From assembly GCA_015956445.1 (NCBI GenBank), contig WIUZ02000017.1:372001-436000 (forward strand): a stretch of 64,000 nt of DNA, written 5' to 3'. The DNA comes from Thelephora terrestris (Eukaryota > Basidiomycota > Agaricomycetes > Thelephorales > Thelephoraceae). This document shows, in pieces, positions 22,747 to 34,974 of the stretch. The translations under genes were made by a program, and so were the position numbers. The notes under the pieces were generated by a model. The model was given only the letters and a program-made list of their open reading frames with translations, made no database searches and was not told the origin of the DNA. How positions within the stretch are numbered: position 1 is the first letter of the stretch; every line of letters begins with the position of its first letter.

Positions 22747-23329
22747 ATCCAGGCAGAGGGGTCGTCAAGGTATTCTGCGTGACCGCCGGGATGTATAGGC
22801 TTGTGGTGTGATAGGTGGTGCGAAAAATCGTTTCGGGGGTCGAGAGTAAGGGGGGAGGCAGGTGCAGGGAGTGGGTGCCACCGGTGGATACGGTCTTGTT
22901 GTGCGCACGTGCTTGCGCGGTTTATTTGGAGGGCTTCGACGAAAAGATTGTTGTGTTCGCTAAATCGAGCGCATCTCTTTGATTTGGCGCGTCTGTGTTG
23001 CGGTGATCCCCTCGTCTTTGAGAGTGTTTCCTGACGGGGAGAGGTGTAGGAGAAACGTTCAATTTTTGTTTGAGACTAAAGAGCGGAAGGACGGAACGAT
23101 GACGATCAGAACTTCCTGATTCGGAACTAAATTGTAAACATCCTGTTTCGTCCCACTCAGACTTTACAGGCACGCGCCCACGTACAAGCACGTTAGTACA
23201 TCTGGACTACAACAAGGCGTCGAAGCATCCATAGGTCGCACAGCGATTAACAAAGCAGGAAGGAATGAAGAAGAAAACATAAAAAAGCATGCACAAAGCA
23301 AACACGAGACAAAAAACGGGATAACGCGT
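22747..23329. other. Spacer, no gene seen
   Basis: This holds the SAL1 5' flank and the 3' flank of the next minus-strand gene. No open frame with recognisable motifs was found. Confidence 0.5.
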
Positions 23330-24618
23330 TCAATAACCTGCCAAGCAAGATTTGAACGAACCCCAGAAAGCGTGAAACCAGAGCCCGACTGCTCCCCAGA
23401 ACCCTGCTCCCGGGTTATGCGAGTCAACTGCGAACATCGTCTTGGATACGACGCCGGGTTTTCCGACGGAATGCGACTGATATACCGGTAACGTCCGGTC
23501 GTCATCGTCGGTCATTGTCGATGCGTCTACAGAGGCACCGAGGGTATTGCTCCACGCAGTGAGCGAGGAACGAGCGGTATGTGTGTCAAGATTATCATCA
23601 GACTCCGGGCTCTTCGCTCGTTGGCTGTGAGCCTCAGTCCCGAGGCCTGTCAGATCGGGATACATCTGTTTTGATGAGGACTTAGCGAGACGTTAGGATG
23701 ATGTGAACCAGATCACGCACAATATGCATAGGTTTATTCATAGTAGTAATCGGGGTCGGCGGTGCCGATGTCCTTTTGCGAGAAGGCAGTGGGGGCGTCG
23801 GGGGGCGGTACGTCTGCAAAGAACGGTCAACGTCCATGGAACGACGTAAACTCGCTGCGTCACGCTGACCTTGGGGGTTCGAGCAACCGACACAGTCGAC
23901 TCGTTCGCGCCTGAAGAGATCCCCAATCGCTTCAACCCCTGGTTCGAAATCGGTGGTGATCGGTTTTCCTTATCCGCAGAGTTGCGATGATCGCGGGACT
24001 TGCGTTCCCCAAGGTCCACCTCCTCAAATGCGAACTGATTCCTATCTGTCTTGGGGAGTTGGGTTGCCGCTGAACGGAAGTGGCGGTCAGTTTGGTCTGA
24101 AACAGAGGTCATGATGACGCTTACCTGAGTTGTGATGATATCCATGCACAAACCCATCAATCGGAGAGGTCACGATTGGACTAACCGGTGGAGTCTTCAA
24201 ACTCTTCGAATTCTTCGGGCTGCTCCTCACGCGGTTGATGTTCTCCCTCCAGTCAGTGGGCAGCTAGAAGAACACGGTAATGAAAACAACGCGATCAGCA
24301 CGAGACCTTCACGAGAGAATGACAGGAGTGAGGCTTCAGCGTGGCCCCGCCACATACCGGAGGCAAGTCGTTCTTCAACGAAGTCAGCGACATCGAGAAC
24401 GGGTTCGCGCGATCCACCATATACTCAAACGTAGTAGCCGTAGGCGAACCTGTGCACTGTCGATATTGCACCTGATCAGGTGAGATTGGCGGAGAGGGGA
24501 GGAGCTTTGGCACAGGCTTCCTCCAACTCATGTCCCGACTTGAACTCCTGCTCCGCAGGTTCCTTGTCTGTGGGTCGCGCTGATCACGAGCGGGCGAGCG
24601 AACGTGGTAGTCAGACAT
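23330..24618 (-). CDS. Low-complexity protein with an aromatic C-terminal segment, function unknown
   Basis: Five exons can be joined in frame. Exon 1 starts MSDYHVRSPARDQRDPQTRN and ends FSMSLTSLKNDLPP. Exon 2 gives DWRENINRVRSSPKNSKSLK and TPPVSPIVTSPIDGFVHGYH. Exon 3 has DRNQFAFEEVDLGERKSRD and ENRSPPISNQGLKRLGISSG. Exon 4 is TYRPPTPPLPSRKRTSAPPT and exon 5 begins MYPDLTGLGTEAHS. The whole is rich in Ser, Pro and charged residues and should be disordered. It contains several S/T-P sites such as LLPSPPISPDQ and TPPVSP, which could be kinase sites. The last 25 residues (FWGAVGLWFHAFWGSF) are aromatic and amphipathic and could bind a membrane or partner. No known family is recognised. The exon chain is consistent, so I regard it as a real gene. 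Confidence 0.62.
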
Positions 24619-27229
24619 CTGAGATCTTGAGCCCGATTGGTAGAGATGAATAGGTATCGATCTGTCGGAAGCGAATATACGGGACCCTACTCGCTGAGGT
24701 GGGTGTCGTAGGGAGGGGGGGAAGAGGTATTGACGACTGGCGGACTAATGAGGGCTTTTGAAGGGTTAGGAACGTCCGGTGGATTTGACTCGGCGGGGCG
24801 TGGAGCCACCAGCCACGGCCACAGAAAACAGTAAGCACGGACTAACTAGCCAAGCAAGTTGGCTTTGATAGGAATGGACTACGGAATAGACAATCAAGCC
24901 GCCTGTGCTTGGAAGGTTATGGAGGGTAGTTAATCGTGAGGCGTGAGGCGGGAGTGAGAAAAAGAAGGGGTGAGAGAGTGAACGAGGAAGGCGAGGGGCA
25001 GGAGAAGAACACGTACTCCCGCTTGATTGAGGATTTCAAGTCCGTGTCCGCAGAGTGGGGAACAACGGGCCGGGGAGTGCAGTCGGAGCGCGGGAAGGGT
25101 GGAGGGTAACGCCCCGTTTTCCGGGAACAGAAGGCCTCAAGGAGGACAGACACCCAGTAGCGTCCTTTCTATACGATCAAAAGAAAGTACGGTAACCAGC
25201 TAGGTCCAAGCGCATTTCAAAAGCCAGGAAACGGCGTGTATTCCAAGCAGAACGGGTGAACTGAGGACCCTCTGATGAATGGCAAGCTGGCAGGGAGTCA
25301 CAGTGTCGAGTCTTGATGCCGTTTCGACGCTCATGAATTCCTCGAGGTTCGAGATACAGTTCGGATCCCGAACGGATCATGATAAGCGATTTCATGGACA
25401 CCCGCCTGACCAGAGGCCTCCTCCGAAGCTCGAGGTGTCGTTGGAATATCATGAAGAAGAATCCTCAGCGCATTGAGTCAATCGACAAAGCAAGGGTCAC
25501 TGACTCCGAGCGCCCGCCTACCGGTGTCACTCGCGGTTAACGGAATTCAAAAATCGGTCTCAAAACTCAAGCACACAAATATCGATGAATAGTACTCCCC
25601 AGGCGAGAAACAATCGTTGCCATCGGATAGACCTTCGTAACCAGGCAACTCTAAACACCGAGTCCCGTGCGCCTCAACCTTATACATATACATCCCCCAG
25701 CCAAATTTCCGCCGTTGAACCTGTGACCCGCTTGCATCTGGCGATTCGAAGCACGGGAGGACCAATACCGGCAGTCTCGCGAGTGGAAAAATCCGTGTGT
25801 CAGGTGGAGGGGCGCTAGCGACTCGAGTGGATAGAGCTGGGGTTTTGCGATTGCCACTTCTGCCCTCCATCTCAATCTCAGATATTTGGGCTGCGGTGTG
25901 AACCAGTCGAGCGCACCGCGGGAACAAACAGAAAGAACGCGCAAGATACACCGAGCGCACAGGATAGGTCTACGCGCAGATAATGGTAGTGGAGCATGTG
26001 GTAGCCTGAGTTGCGACCGTGGTCTCCGGTAAGTAGTATACCCAAACAAGGACGATGAACGCGAAACTCTCTGAATGGGTCTCTCGTGAAAGGCATTGCA
26101 TTGCGACAGCCAACAATGACATGGTCCCAGCTAAAACCGGAACAGCCGTTAAACCGTGGGGGGGGGGGGGGGGGGGAGATGGTTTGATCGCTAACACCTG
26201 TGCGTCCCCTAGTGTATGAGGGGATTCCCTGTGAAGAATGTGACGTCGCCAGGGCCACGGAGTAGGCCATGAGTATCTTATTTCAAAAAATTATATCCTG
26301 AGGAAAAGGTACACTTTATACTCAGCAACTCGAAGGGAGAAGACGCACCTCAGTGTGACGAAGATACTAGTATGTATTGGAAGAACTCGCGAAAAGTTGT
26401 GCGATCCCCGTTTGATAGTACGAGTTAACCCGAGGTTTTCAAGTCTAGAGGATATGATGCCAGCCCTGGCCACTCTTCTGTGACCCAGCCAGGAATCGGC
26501 CAGGTTTCTTACTGTCAGATCGCTTGTTCGCGAGCCCCTTGTGTGCCTCACACGAACAACAGGACAAGCCCCCGAGATTCGCAAAGGAGAGCCTCATTCC
26601 ACAGATACAGACGAACAACGGCAGGATTTCAGGGCCACAATACACCACCACACCCGAAATAAAGGTATGCACTGACGCTCAAAACCAGCGGCCCCGCAAG
26701 GGCCGACATCCCAAATCAGTTCTGTTGGGCCAGGTGGGACCCTTGCGGTGATTCCTTCAAGGTCTTTAGGCACAGGGGGAGAAACCTCTTTCGCGCAATT
26801 ATCTGGTCTTTGTCACGGCGGTGTAACGGCTGACGTCATTAGTCGAAATTGCACGACGCCGACTCGAGTTGGTTAAATTCCTCGTACCAACTCCCTCAGC
26901 GCAATCCCTCGAACTAGCATTGCAAGCGAGTTCTTTCGCGTTCTAATACCATTCTCCCATACTGACCTGCTCGTCTACTCTTTTAGTTTTTTCTTCAGAA
27001 TTCGTTACTGCGTGTAGGATCGTCTATGCTCAGGAACATTCCCAGAGCTCTGCCATCTCCCCAAGCGAGAGCGAGTTCTCCCAGCTCAGCCTCTTGAGCG
27101 ACTACGCACCCAGCGCTTCCTCCAACTCCCTTCCCTACGTCTCGAGGCGATGTTCTAATCTTCGGGCATCTCTCCGATTCCCCCGAAGTTCCTCTACCGG
27201 ACGGGGAGCTTGAAGATGCCCTAGTAGGT
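24619..27229. other. Gene-poor stretch with a G19 homopolymer
   Basis: About 2.6 kb without a coding region that I can support. Several frames of 60-140 codons exist on both strands, but they lack motifs and overlap each other. A run of 19 G stands at 26,158-26,176. The last 250 bases may contain the lost N-terminus of the decayed gene that follows (SESEFSQLSLLSDYAPSASS near 27,070-27,120). Confidence 0.5.
26158..26176. repeat. Poly-G tract of 19 bases
   Basis: Uninterrupted G19 on the plus strand, in a region without genes. The length may vary between assemblies. Confidence 0.9.
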
Positions 27230-28265
27230 CAAGCCTACGGAACTCGAGTCATATCGCAAGCTCAAGCAGGCGTGTGGGGTGTTCGGCCACAAGCTCAACG
27301 TCTTCTGGAAGGATGCGGGTCCCCTCATTGGGGACTTGCCGAACACCCAGAGAGTCGCTTGGACGCCAGCGATGTCGCTCACTTCATCAGTGACGGAGAC
27401 GGAGACGAGAAGATCCGCGGTCCTGTCGTGCTCTGGGTCGGTGGTCGTCCCGATTCACTCCAGAGCGAGGACGCATTCAGTTCGAGCAACGAGATCCTTA
27501 ACCTTCGGCATCGTCGGAAGCCAAATGGCGTCAGTTCGTTTACAAACGGTCGGTGGGTCCAGCGCTTCTTCGCCCCGTTTCCAATTTCAACATCACCGTG
27601 GACGTTCGCGGTTCCCTGACACCCGCTCAACTCCCCATCGCTGCCTCAAAAGGCCCGACCTCGACGGTCCCAAGTTCAAGGACGCGTTCAAGGGCAATTT
27701 TATCGATCTTGGTGCGTTCGATCTATCTCACTCCAAGCCGTGTGGTCTAACGGTTACACTCAGGTATGGAGATCCCATCTGACCACTTCGCTTTGAGGAT
27801 GTATCCCCGCGACGACGGCAAGGCGACCTTCAAGTGCCTGACTATCGTCTCCTCCCACTCTGCGTCATGATCACCGAAGAATGTATGCGCGAGCCCGACA
27901 TGCTAGATCATGGCAACTAGGCCTGCTTGCTCGTGAACGGCAACGCTACCAGCGTCACCATCGGACGCGCGACGGGGATCTTCTCGCTCGTTCGCGATGA
28001 CGACACCGCTGAGGAGTCAATGGAGTGGGCCACCTACAACTACGACAAAAAGTCCGGGGTGTTCTCAGCCCCCGGTGACTCCGGGTCGATTATCGTCGAT
28101 GGACTTGGCCGTACCGGGCCTTCTCACTGGCGGTACTGGCAAGACGGAGACGTCAGATGTTACCTACGCCACCCCTATGTGGTGGCTCTGGCCCTGCATC
28201 AAGAACGACATCGCTGACGCTGGCGAGCCGTCTCGCTTCATCTGCGTCTACGACTTCTTCTCCTC
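27230..28265 (+). pseudogene. Decayed member of a fungal trypsin-like peptidase-fold family
   Basis: Pieces of one protein appear in order but in changing frames. YRKLKQACGVFGHKLNVFWK at about 27,247; RLDASDVAHFISDGD and GPVVLWVGGRPDSLQSEDAF in a second frame; LLRPVSNFNITVDVRGSLTP in a third at about 27,560; then FKDAFKGNFIDLG. An intron appears kept (about 27,712-27,764), followed by MEIPSDHFALRMYPRDDGKA. After an in-frame TAG near 27,918 comes ACLLVNGNATSVTIGRATGI, KKSGVFSAPGDSGSIIVDGL and SDVTYATPMWWL. The GDSGS motif is the serine-nucleophile region of the chymotrypsin fold. The middle of the protein, including the region where the His and Asp of a protease would lie, is missing. At least four frame changes and one stop make it a pseudogene. 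Related full-length genes are common in Agaricomycetes, with unknown role. Confidence 0.72.
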
Positions 28266-29423
28266 CCCTATCTTCACGCTCCGTTATTGGATCGCTGCTT
28301 CAGTTCGTCTCTCTCTTCAGAATAGGAAAGGGCGAGATTTGAGGGCGAAGAAAGATTTAGCGGCAGTCAGAAACGGATCCATCACTAAGGCCTGTGCTGT
28401 AGCTCGGGGGAATTGCCGATAGGCTCGGTCATCGCGATTAGAGGGAAGGACGGCAGCACAGGCTCAGGGGCGTATCTAGGGAAAACTGGGCATCGTCGCC
28501 TAGATTTGTAATTCGATACATGAAGTTGAACTGACCTCCGGCGAAATGCAGTGTCTTTAGTCAACTTTTGCCGAAGCTATGAGAGTTAACAGGTTGGATA
28601 CAAACAGTCATCTGCATCAGGAATTGCCACAATGACCGCTGGGAAGACGGTAGAGCCGACAACTGCCGGTGCCCCCCGTGGGTCAAGAAGGCGAATAGTA
28701 ACACCGGAAGCGATGGCTGTATGGCAGCAGACGCGCACCGTTCCTACCTCACTAGCTTGATTCCCCCCCCATAAATTCTAAGCCAGGTCTCAAGATCTCC
28801 CCAACAGGCAGACATAATTGCTCTATTTTATACAGTACTCTTCAATATGCTACGAGTGGACACAAACAGCAAAACTGAAACGCAACAGAGTTAAAAATGT
28901 GCGTATTAACGGCGAAAGTGGAAGCAAGCAACAGCAGCAAAACAGCGACTACACGAAAAACAAGAGGTTTAGGTTAAAGCCACTAGCAAGCGACGAGCAC
29001 TACTTCCTGTGAGATCGGCAATGTGCAGCAGACTTCAGGAGAATTGTGGCGCGCAAAGTGGCGTGGTATCGTATGCTACGGAAAGGCATGGGGTGAGAAC
29101 GGTGGTGCACGATGGTATTAGAGTTGCGGCGTGCGAATGGAAGGAAAGGGTATCAAACCTGATGGAAAGACGAAAGCAATGGAGCGGGGCTGTATGGAAA
29201 AGGAGTCGAAGCCATGTAGAGCGAGGAGCTGGGAATGCGGGATGGAGATGTTGCGGTTATGAATGGAATAACGTAGGAGGGAGTGTGATGTGTCGTGTTC
29301 TCATGAGAGAGCGGAATAAATACCGTGGTGACCAATTAGACTCGGCCGATGTCGTAAAGGTAAACCGTACAATGGTCGTGAATGGATTGCAGAGGGAATG
29401 GCGGTGCTCAGCAGGAGCGTCAT
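28266..29423. other. Spacer, no gene seen
   Basis: About 1.1 kb. The open frames here, up to 171 codons at 29,009-29,524 on the plus strand, are Arg/Trp/Cys-rich and look like antisense or chance frames. No repeat or RNA gene was recognised. Confidence 0.5.
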
Positions 29424-30904
29424 TCACGAGAGTTTCTCAAAATCGTCCTGGGATTCGCTTCCACTCCTCGAGCGCGATTTTGACGGAAGGCGAATTTTCG
29501 ATCGCCATTCAGAGACCCATCTGAAGCGGCGTTCTTCCTTTTCCAGGTCATGAGTTTCACCTTCCACATCCACCGGTGATCGGAGTGATACCCATCCCCG
29601 AAGATATTCACGCCCAAGGATGGGTGCCAAGGACAGGAATGATAACAGGATCAACTTGAGGATGATATCAGGCGACTGAAGCAGTGAAGGAATCGACTGG
29701 GCCGTCGAAGACGGATTAGAAGCAACTGTTTGAAGTATATCACCGATCTGATGAATCCCGTTAAGAATAGATGCATAATTATAGGAACCACTGAATGATC
29801 ACCTGGCATGTAACAGCAGTCCATGGGAGAGCACCTATGAATGTTCCGAGAAAGCAGTCGCTGATCGAAATGCCACAAACACCGCACGCGATGTTGAGGC
29901 CTGACCACGGGACAACCCCAATCAAGCGTAGAACAGAAAGTCGCACCCACACAGGAGTCTTATTCTGCGAGGTCGAGTTGGAGTTGGAGTCCCCGTGCAG
30001 AGCATTTTTGGTAACTGCCAGAGCACGGGGGAACCATTGGGACAACAGGGGTGCCAAAGGCCGTGCCAAGAGTGATGAGAAGATGGAACCCATTGTTGTC
30101 AGAAGCGTGAGAAGCAGCGTCGCCCAGGCAGGGTGGAAGAGAGCGCCGCTAAGAACATTCTACAAGTCCGTTTCAGCGGACTTGGCGTGCTATCAAAACG
30201 TGCGGAGGCCACTCACCCAAGCTACACTTCCCGGCACAGACCACGCGTGTTTCCACACGGCAGAAACCGATAGCACTCCAAGCACATGCGTAAGCGGCCA
30301 TCCTCCACTTCGGGAATATGAATGCAGGTCCTTGCCCATAGAAGCCAAATCTTCCAGAGTCCGTGGCCAAGAGACGGTCACCGGTAAAGACGCTAGCGAG
30401 AGCACGACAAGGAAAGTTGAGAGTGGGAAGAGGATGATCACAATGACCAGAGGAAAGTGTGCCTTGAGGGAGCCAGTGAAATGTTAGCACGCGATCAGTT
30501 ACTTTCACTGAAAACCGGACACATACGGATGAACTACGAGCGTTATACGGCGACTCCTTCTCCTTTAACAAATCCGTGAAGGATGAGAGGGTGGGGGAGG
30601 GGGCCATGGTCGGGAGGAGGGATTCGTCCATGGAAGGGGTGGGAGAAGGGTGCGTAAACCGGACAAAATCGAGCATTTGAAGGTAGCGTGAAAATACAGT
30701 GGGGAGGGTCATCGTTTGCTTGGCCTCAGCAAGCGGAATATGGCTGGTTGGGGTTTCGGGTGAGGGTGGGTCGGTTGAGCCAGAGAACGAAGAGGCACGC
30801 TTCCTGGACGAGCAAGTGTTGAGGGTGAGTGGGGGCCTACGGGAAGTAGAAGAAGCCCTCGCTCTGTTCTGGGGAGGGGTGAGGGAGGAGGATTGGTCGG
30901 TCAT
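29424..30904 (-). CDS. VTT-domain (TVP38/TMEM64, DedA-like) membrane protein
   Basis: Polytopic protein of the SNARE-associated/VTT family, related to yeast Tvp38 and to lipid scramblases of the VMP1/TMEM41 group; likely in Golgi or ER membranes. The N-terminal 130 residues are Ser/Pro-rich and cytosolic. Membrane segments then follow: FPLVIVIILFPLSTFLVVLS, VLGVLSVSAVWKHAW, PGSVAWNVLSGALFHPAW (the VTT re-entrant P-G-S-x-x-x-x-x-x-G pattern), ATLLLTLLTTMGSIFSSLLA, and RLIGVVPWSGLNIACGVCGI with the conserved R-x-x-x-x-x-P-x-x-x-x-N motif, then FLGTFIGALPWTAV and LILLSFLSLAPILG. The C-terminal tail is charged (SKSRSRSGSESQDDFEKLS). Introns lie near 30,449-30,530, 30,163-30,228 and 29,745-29,812. 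All key motifs are intact. Confidence 0.88.
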
Positions 30905-31172
30905 GGTGAGGATTTTTCAAGAGAGCCGAATGTTGGAATTTGAAGCAAGCGCTAACGTTGCGGGAGCGAAGTCGGCGCCATTTGTAAAAATTGCTGACAA
31001 CTCCATCACTATCGGCCGCAAAGTTACAAAGCGATGACGCGTGTAGATAACTCCTCGGTGACCTACATCTCCTCAACATTACCCCTAGATCTCCGTAATC
31101 GCGACCCACCCGTGTAGATCCTTGCACGACCCCACAGGGATCACTCCTGTCGCCCCAACCATACCGCGGTCA

Positions 31173-33407
31173 TCACTCGAAATCCAGCTGCCTGTGTCAT
31201 AAGGTAAATCTGCCGAGCTCGGCACGGTATCGGACATGAAAAATCACTTACGACGCTTCGGATTCTCGGCGCGACGGGTTATATGTAGAGAAACCATAGG
31301 AATTCCCAATAAACGTTCCTGGATTGAATACGTGACACCCCTCATATGTCATCTGGTATTGCTCGTATTTGTCCGCCAGTACAACCTAAAATCCATCAAG
31401 TTAAAGATCAAACAACCAATTAGGCCGGGCGACGTACTGCGGTTGGCAGCGGGTATAAACGTAGAGCATGGTCGAATTCCGAGTGAACTGGCTGAACCGA
31501 TTTCGCCAACGGCGACAGGTGGCTCTGGTCTAAGATCGTCTGCACAAGCTAGAGGATCGACATCGGTCATCCAGGGTCCGACCCACTCCTTGCGCCGGAG
31601 GTCCCGAGCACACTCACATAACGTTTCAAATCATCATTACGAACGTCCGGCTTGACGCCCACTAGGTTCCGTAGCATCCTCCCCATGATATTTTCCCGAA
31701 AGATAACAATCTCCTGATCGAAGAATCTTATCCTACATGGGTTAGACGCTAGGTGTAACCTCGGGACCTTCGACTTGATTCGCCCCGTGAAAGTCGAAGG
31801 AATTGATCGCCGGGGAAGCACCGTGCCAATTGTAGGGTCAAGCGGACCTGGCACCAGTACGAAATGCGTAGATCTGCTGATCAGCGGGTAGGAAGCAATC
31901 AAATCACCCAGAGCGCTGAAGTTGTCTGCAGCGCAGCCATGTCAACTTCGAAAACACCCAATGCTGTGGGAACACTAGATCACCTTGGTACTTTTGAGCG
32001 TCCCGAACGCTTGCTGGGGAGATATCACGCGTCGTAAAATTCCCACAAAGCACGATTACCTTGGGGATGAAATTCACTTCTATGCAGTTGTCAAACGTTT
32101 TCCGGATCCCCTCAAGCGTAGCGGGATGGTCCAACCACACATCCGAGAGGACAAAGAAGTTGATATCGGAAAGTTCCTGCTCGATCCGGATCGCATATCT
32201 GGCCTAGGTGGCTATTGCCTCAGCGCAGTCAGAATGCACCAAATGTAGGGCCACATACGTCTTCTTGCGGTGTTGTCGCGCCCTTTCCTACGAAGTCTAT
32301 GTGTCCATATATAGATCTGGATGCAATGAGTGTGGTCCATGGACCTAAACGAGACGACATACCTGGCAGTTTCACGGTTCTCACACGGAGGATGACCGAT
32401 GGCGATGACCACAAAAGTGGCTTCATCGGTGTAATCACCCTCAACCATGGCAAACGCTCCCTCTGTGAACAGACCCTCGCTGGGTTGGTCCTACGTTCAT
32501 CTCAGCCAACATTATATCAGATCTGCGACGCCGAGAAAGCCAACCAATTGAGAGAAATCGAGCTGTACACTCCCGTCGTGGTCTTCCAGGCAGAGTTTCC
32601 CTTCCTTGGAATGGGCGAGCATCCCGAACAAAAGAAATCTCTCTCCGGCTCGCCCAAGCAACTGCTTTGTCGACCTCAGCTACGATAACCAATTAGAGCG
32701 AGCAACGTTGTGGATTTTCAAGTGATCCACCCACAGTTAACAAGTGTTCGCGATCTCTGGAAGGTACCGTAGACGGAGAGAAGTGGTCGTTTCGCAAAAC
32801 GACCTGCTTTATGATGTTGTATCGATTCCGCATCGCGTTCACCCTTGAATCTGCCGAACCCGTCAGAGTCAGAGGACCTTTGTTTCTGTGATGCGCCTTT
32901 CAATGAACATATAGGCATCAGGTGGACCATCTGGGCTAGGGCTCACTGCTCAAAAGTGCTCCGCTCGGAAGACCAATTCCACTGCGGCATTTCGAACGCA
33001 TCAACGACGAATATATGCGCATCCACATCGAGGATATCTTGCTCGATCGAACTTGCAGAGGAGGATGACCCCTGCAAGAGCTGGTACACCCTTTGCAGAA
33101 CCGTGACCGACACTTTCATGACCGCATCTGGCGATAATGAAGTCAAATCTGGGTTCACGTTCATTGCCCGCTTCGAGCTTACCATCTTGCTTGTTGTATT
33201 CCTTCGCTATGAGATCGATGGAATACTCGACATCCCCGTCTCGGATCCCGTGCTTGTCCAAAACGTCCTCTAAGAATTCGAGCGCGTCAGGGCCCAAGGC
33301 GTGGCTGTATTTGCGAAAGACCTAAAGTTCCGAGCGTAAGCGTTGTGACAGACACGCTAAGGGTGAGGAGGAACCTTAATGATAGTACGCTGTCGTTGAT
33401 CACTCAT
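31173..33407 (-). CDS. DPB2: DNA polymerase epsilon subunit B
   Basis: Second-largest, non-catalytic subunit of DNA polymerase epsilon, required for leading-strand replication and CMG helicase assembly. The N-terminal part, [20 protein letters not shown] with [20 protein letters not shown], is the helical B-subunit N-domain. It is followed by [40 protein letters not shown] and [19 protein letters not shown] (the OB fold). The inactive phosphoesterase domain has [33 protein letters not shown]-like [20 protein letters not shown] and [12 protein letters not shown]. The C-terminus is [20 protein letters not shown] and, after a last intron near 31,189-31,251, QLDFE. It is tandem with the VTT gene and divergent from the PHAF1 homologue with only 80 bases between the two start codons. 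Confidence 0.95.
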
Positions 33408-33487
33408 GATGGCCACAGCCAAAAGATCCCGTTGCCGATGCCGTTTCTGGTGATCTCGCATCCAGTCGCGCGCTGATTCCGTCCACG

Positions 33488-34904
33488 ATGTACCACCCCG
33501 CACTAGACGTCGACATCAGGCCAGGTTCAGGTCTCGGTATATTTGAACTGGGTTTGTTCCTGGTCATCTTGGTCTTGCAAACATGCTCAGAACACAACGC
33601 AGGTTCATCTTTGTGGACGATCATCGAACTCTTGACGGGGTTGCAGAACGAGTTCCCCCAGGTAGAAACGAAGTTCGACATCGCCTCTCCCACATCTCCC
33701 ATCATCATCCACCTCCGACCGCACCTGGATCTCCTCTTCTCCGAACATCATCAGCGCCTGCACACGATCACCCTCAAGCGCTTCCGCGACGCGCCACCTG
33801 TTACGATCCGATTCAAGGACAGGATCCTGTTCGCTCCAAATCAGACCCTCCAACGTGTGGACGTCAACAGAGCAGTCGGGCCCACCTATGAGGGCGAGGA
33901 ACTTCGATATCCCGGCGTCTGGTTCTCCTTCGATGAGCATGCTGCCCCACAAGCTCAGAATCAGGAAATAAAGTCCATCACCGTTACGCAACATAACGGA
34001 CAGGAACGGGATGGACTGCAAGAAGTCCTCGAATGTCCTGTGATGTGTGGCGATATCGCTAGAGCCGTGGCCAAAGTTCACAAGGGCGTTTTGCTGCACT
34101 TTTATCCTACCGCGACCTCAGAGCCATGTTTTGTCGAGATTGGGGTCACGACAGCTCAAGATTTATCTGTAGAGCTTGGCAGCCCTCTGAGGACACACTA
34201 TCGGGAGGATGACAGAATGCATATCCATTCGAGGCTGAGGACTAACGACGAAGAAGAGGACGATTCCTCATGTATGGGCCCCCCCTCCCCTCGAGCGTTT
34301 TACTTACTGTGTTCTCCCAAAGATTTCTACAACTATTTCCATTATGGTATTGATTTCTTGATATCCGGCACCACCCATACCGTTCGCAAGATCATCCTCC
34401 ACACAAACGTTGTAAGTATCATCATCCCTTAAGTTTCGGGCTTAGTGTGACCACAACAGCCTGGCACACCCCTTTTCCACCGATACAAACGGTGCCCATG
34501 GGAGATCGAGGGAGTACCGGAGGATGATGAAGATGGTAGGGGTCCTTTCTATAATCTCCCGTTGCCTCACCAACTTTCCTAGACTCGCCCCCGAGTGTGA
34601 AATTCACAGAAACAGTGTGTGACTCTCGTTTTACTCCCCGATGACACCTCATCTGCTTGTCATAGGCGGACAGAATTCGTCGGTTCCTCAATCCGAGGGA
34701 AACCCCACACCATATGCCCCTCAATCGGACGGATGACGAGGAGGGACTCAACCTTCCAAACCCAATCACACGTGAGCCTTCCAGATCCATAATATGCACG
34801 TCATCCCTCAGCTAAGACAATCCCAAGGGCTGTGGGGTTTTGATGGCGTCATCTTGGAGGCGGCTGAGCCTGGGCAACAGGTTGTATCACTAACTCTCTT
34901 TTGA
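33488..34904 (+). CDS. PHAF1 / UPF0183 (C16orf70) family protein
   Basis: Homologue of phagosome assembly factor 1, which in animals binds phosphoinositides at pre-autophagosomal membranes with BCAS3. After the start MYHPALDVDIRPGSGLG, the family signature is clear: ELLTGLQNEFPQVETKFD, HLRPHLDLLFSEHHQRLHTI, LKRFRDAPPVTIRFKD, VGPTYEGEELRYPGVWFSFD, EVLECPVMCGDIARAVAKV, TTAQDLSVELGSPLRTHYRE and DFYNYFHYGIDFLISGTTH. It ends with PGTPLFHRYKRCPWEIEG, a later exon RRFLNPRETPHHMPLN and a last exon WGFDGVILEAAEPG. The 5' reading IFELGLFLVILVLQTCSEHN probably contains one intron, since the family continues FELG with SLW. The length of about 400 residues is normal for the family. Confidence 0.9.
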
Positions 34905-34974
34905 GATCGTGGTGAATACTTGGCGAGTGGAGTGGAGGACTAGAATCACGGCAGACATCTAACATACATTGTAC

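Noticed and set aside
29009-29524. 171-codon open frame on the plus strand
   Set aside because: It overlaps the 3' end of the VTT gene on the other strand, is rich in Arg, Trp and Cys, and has no motif.
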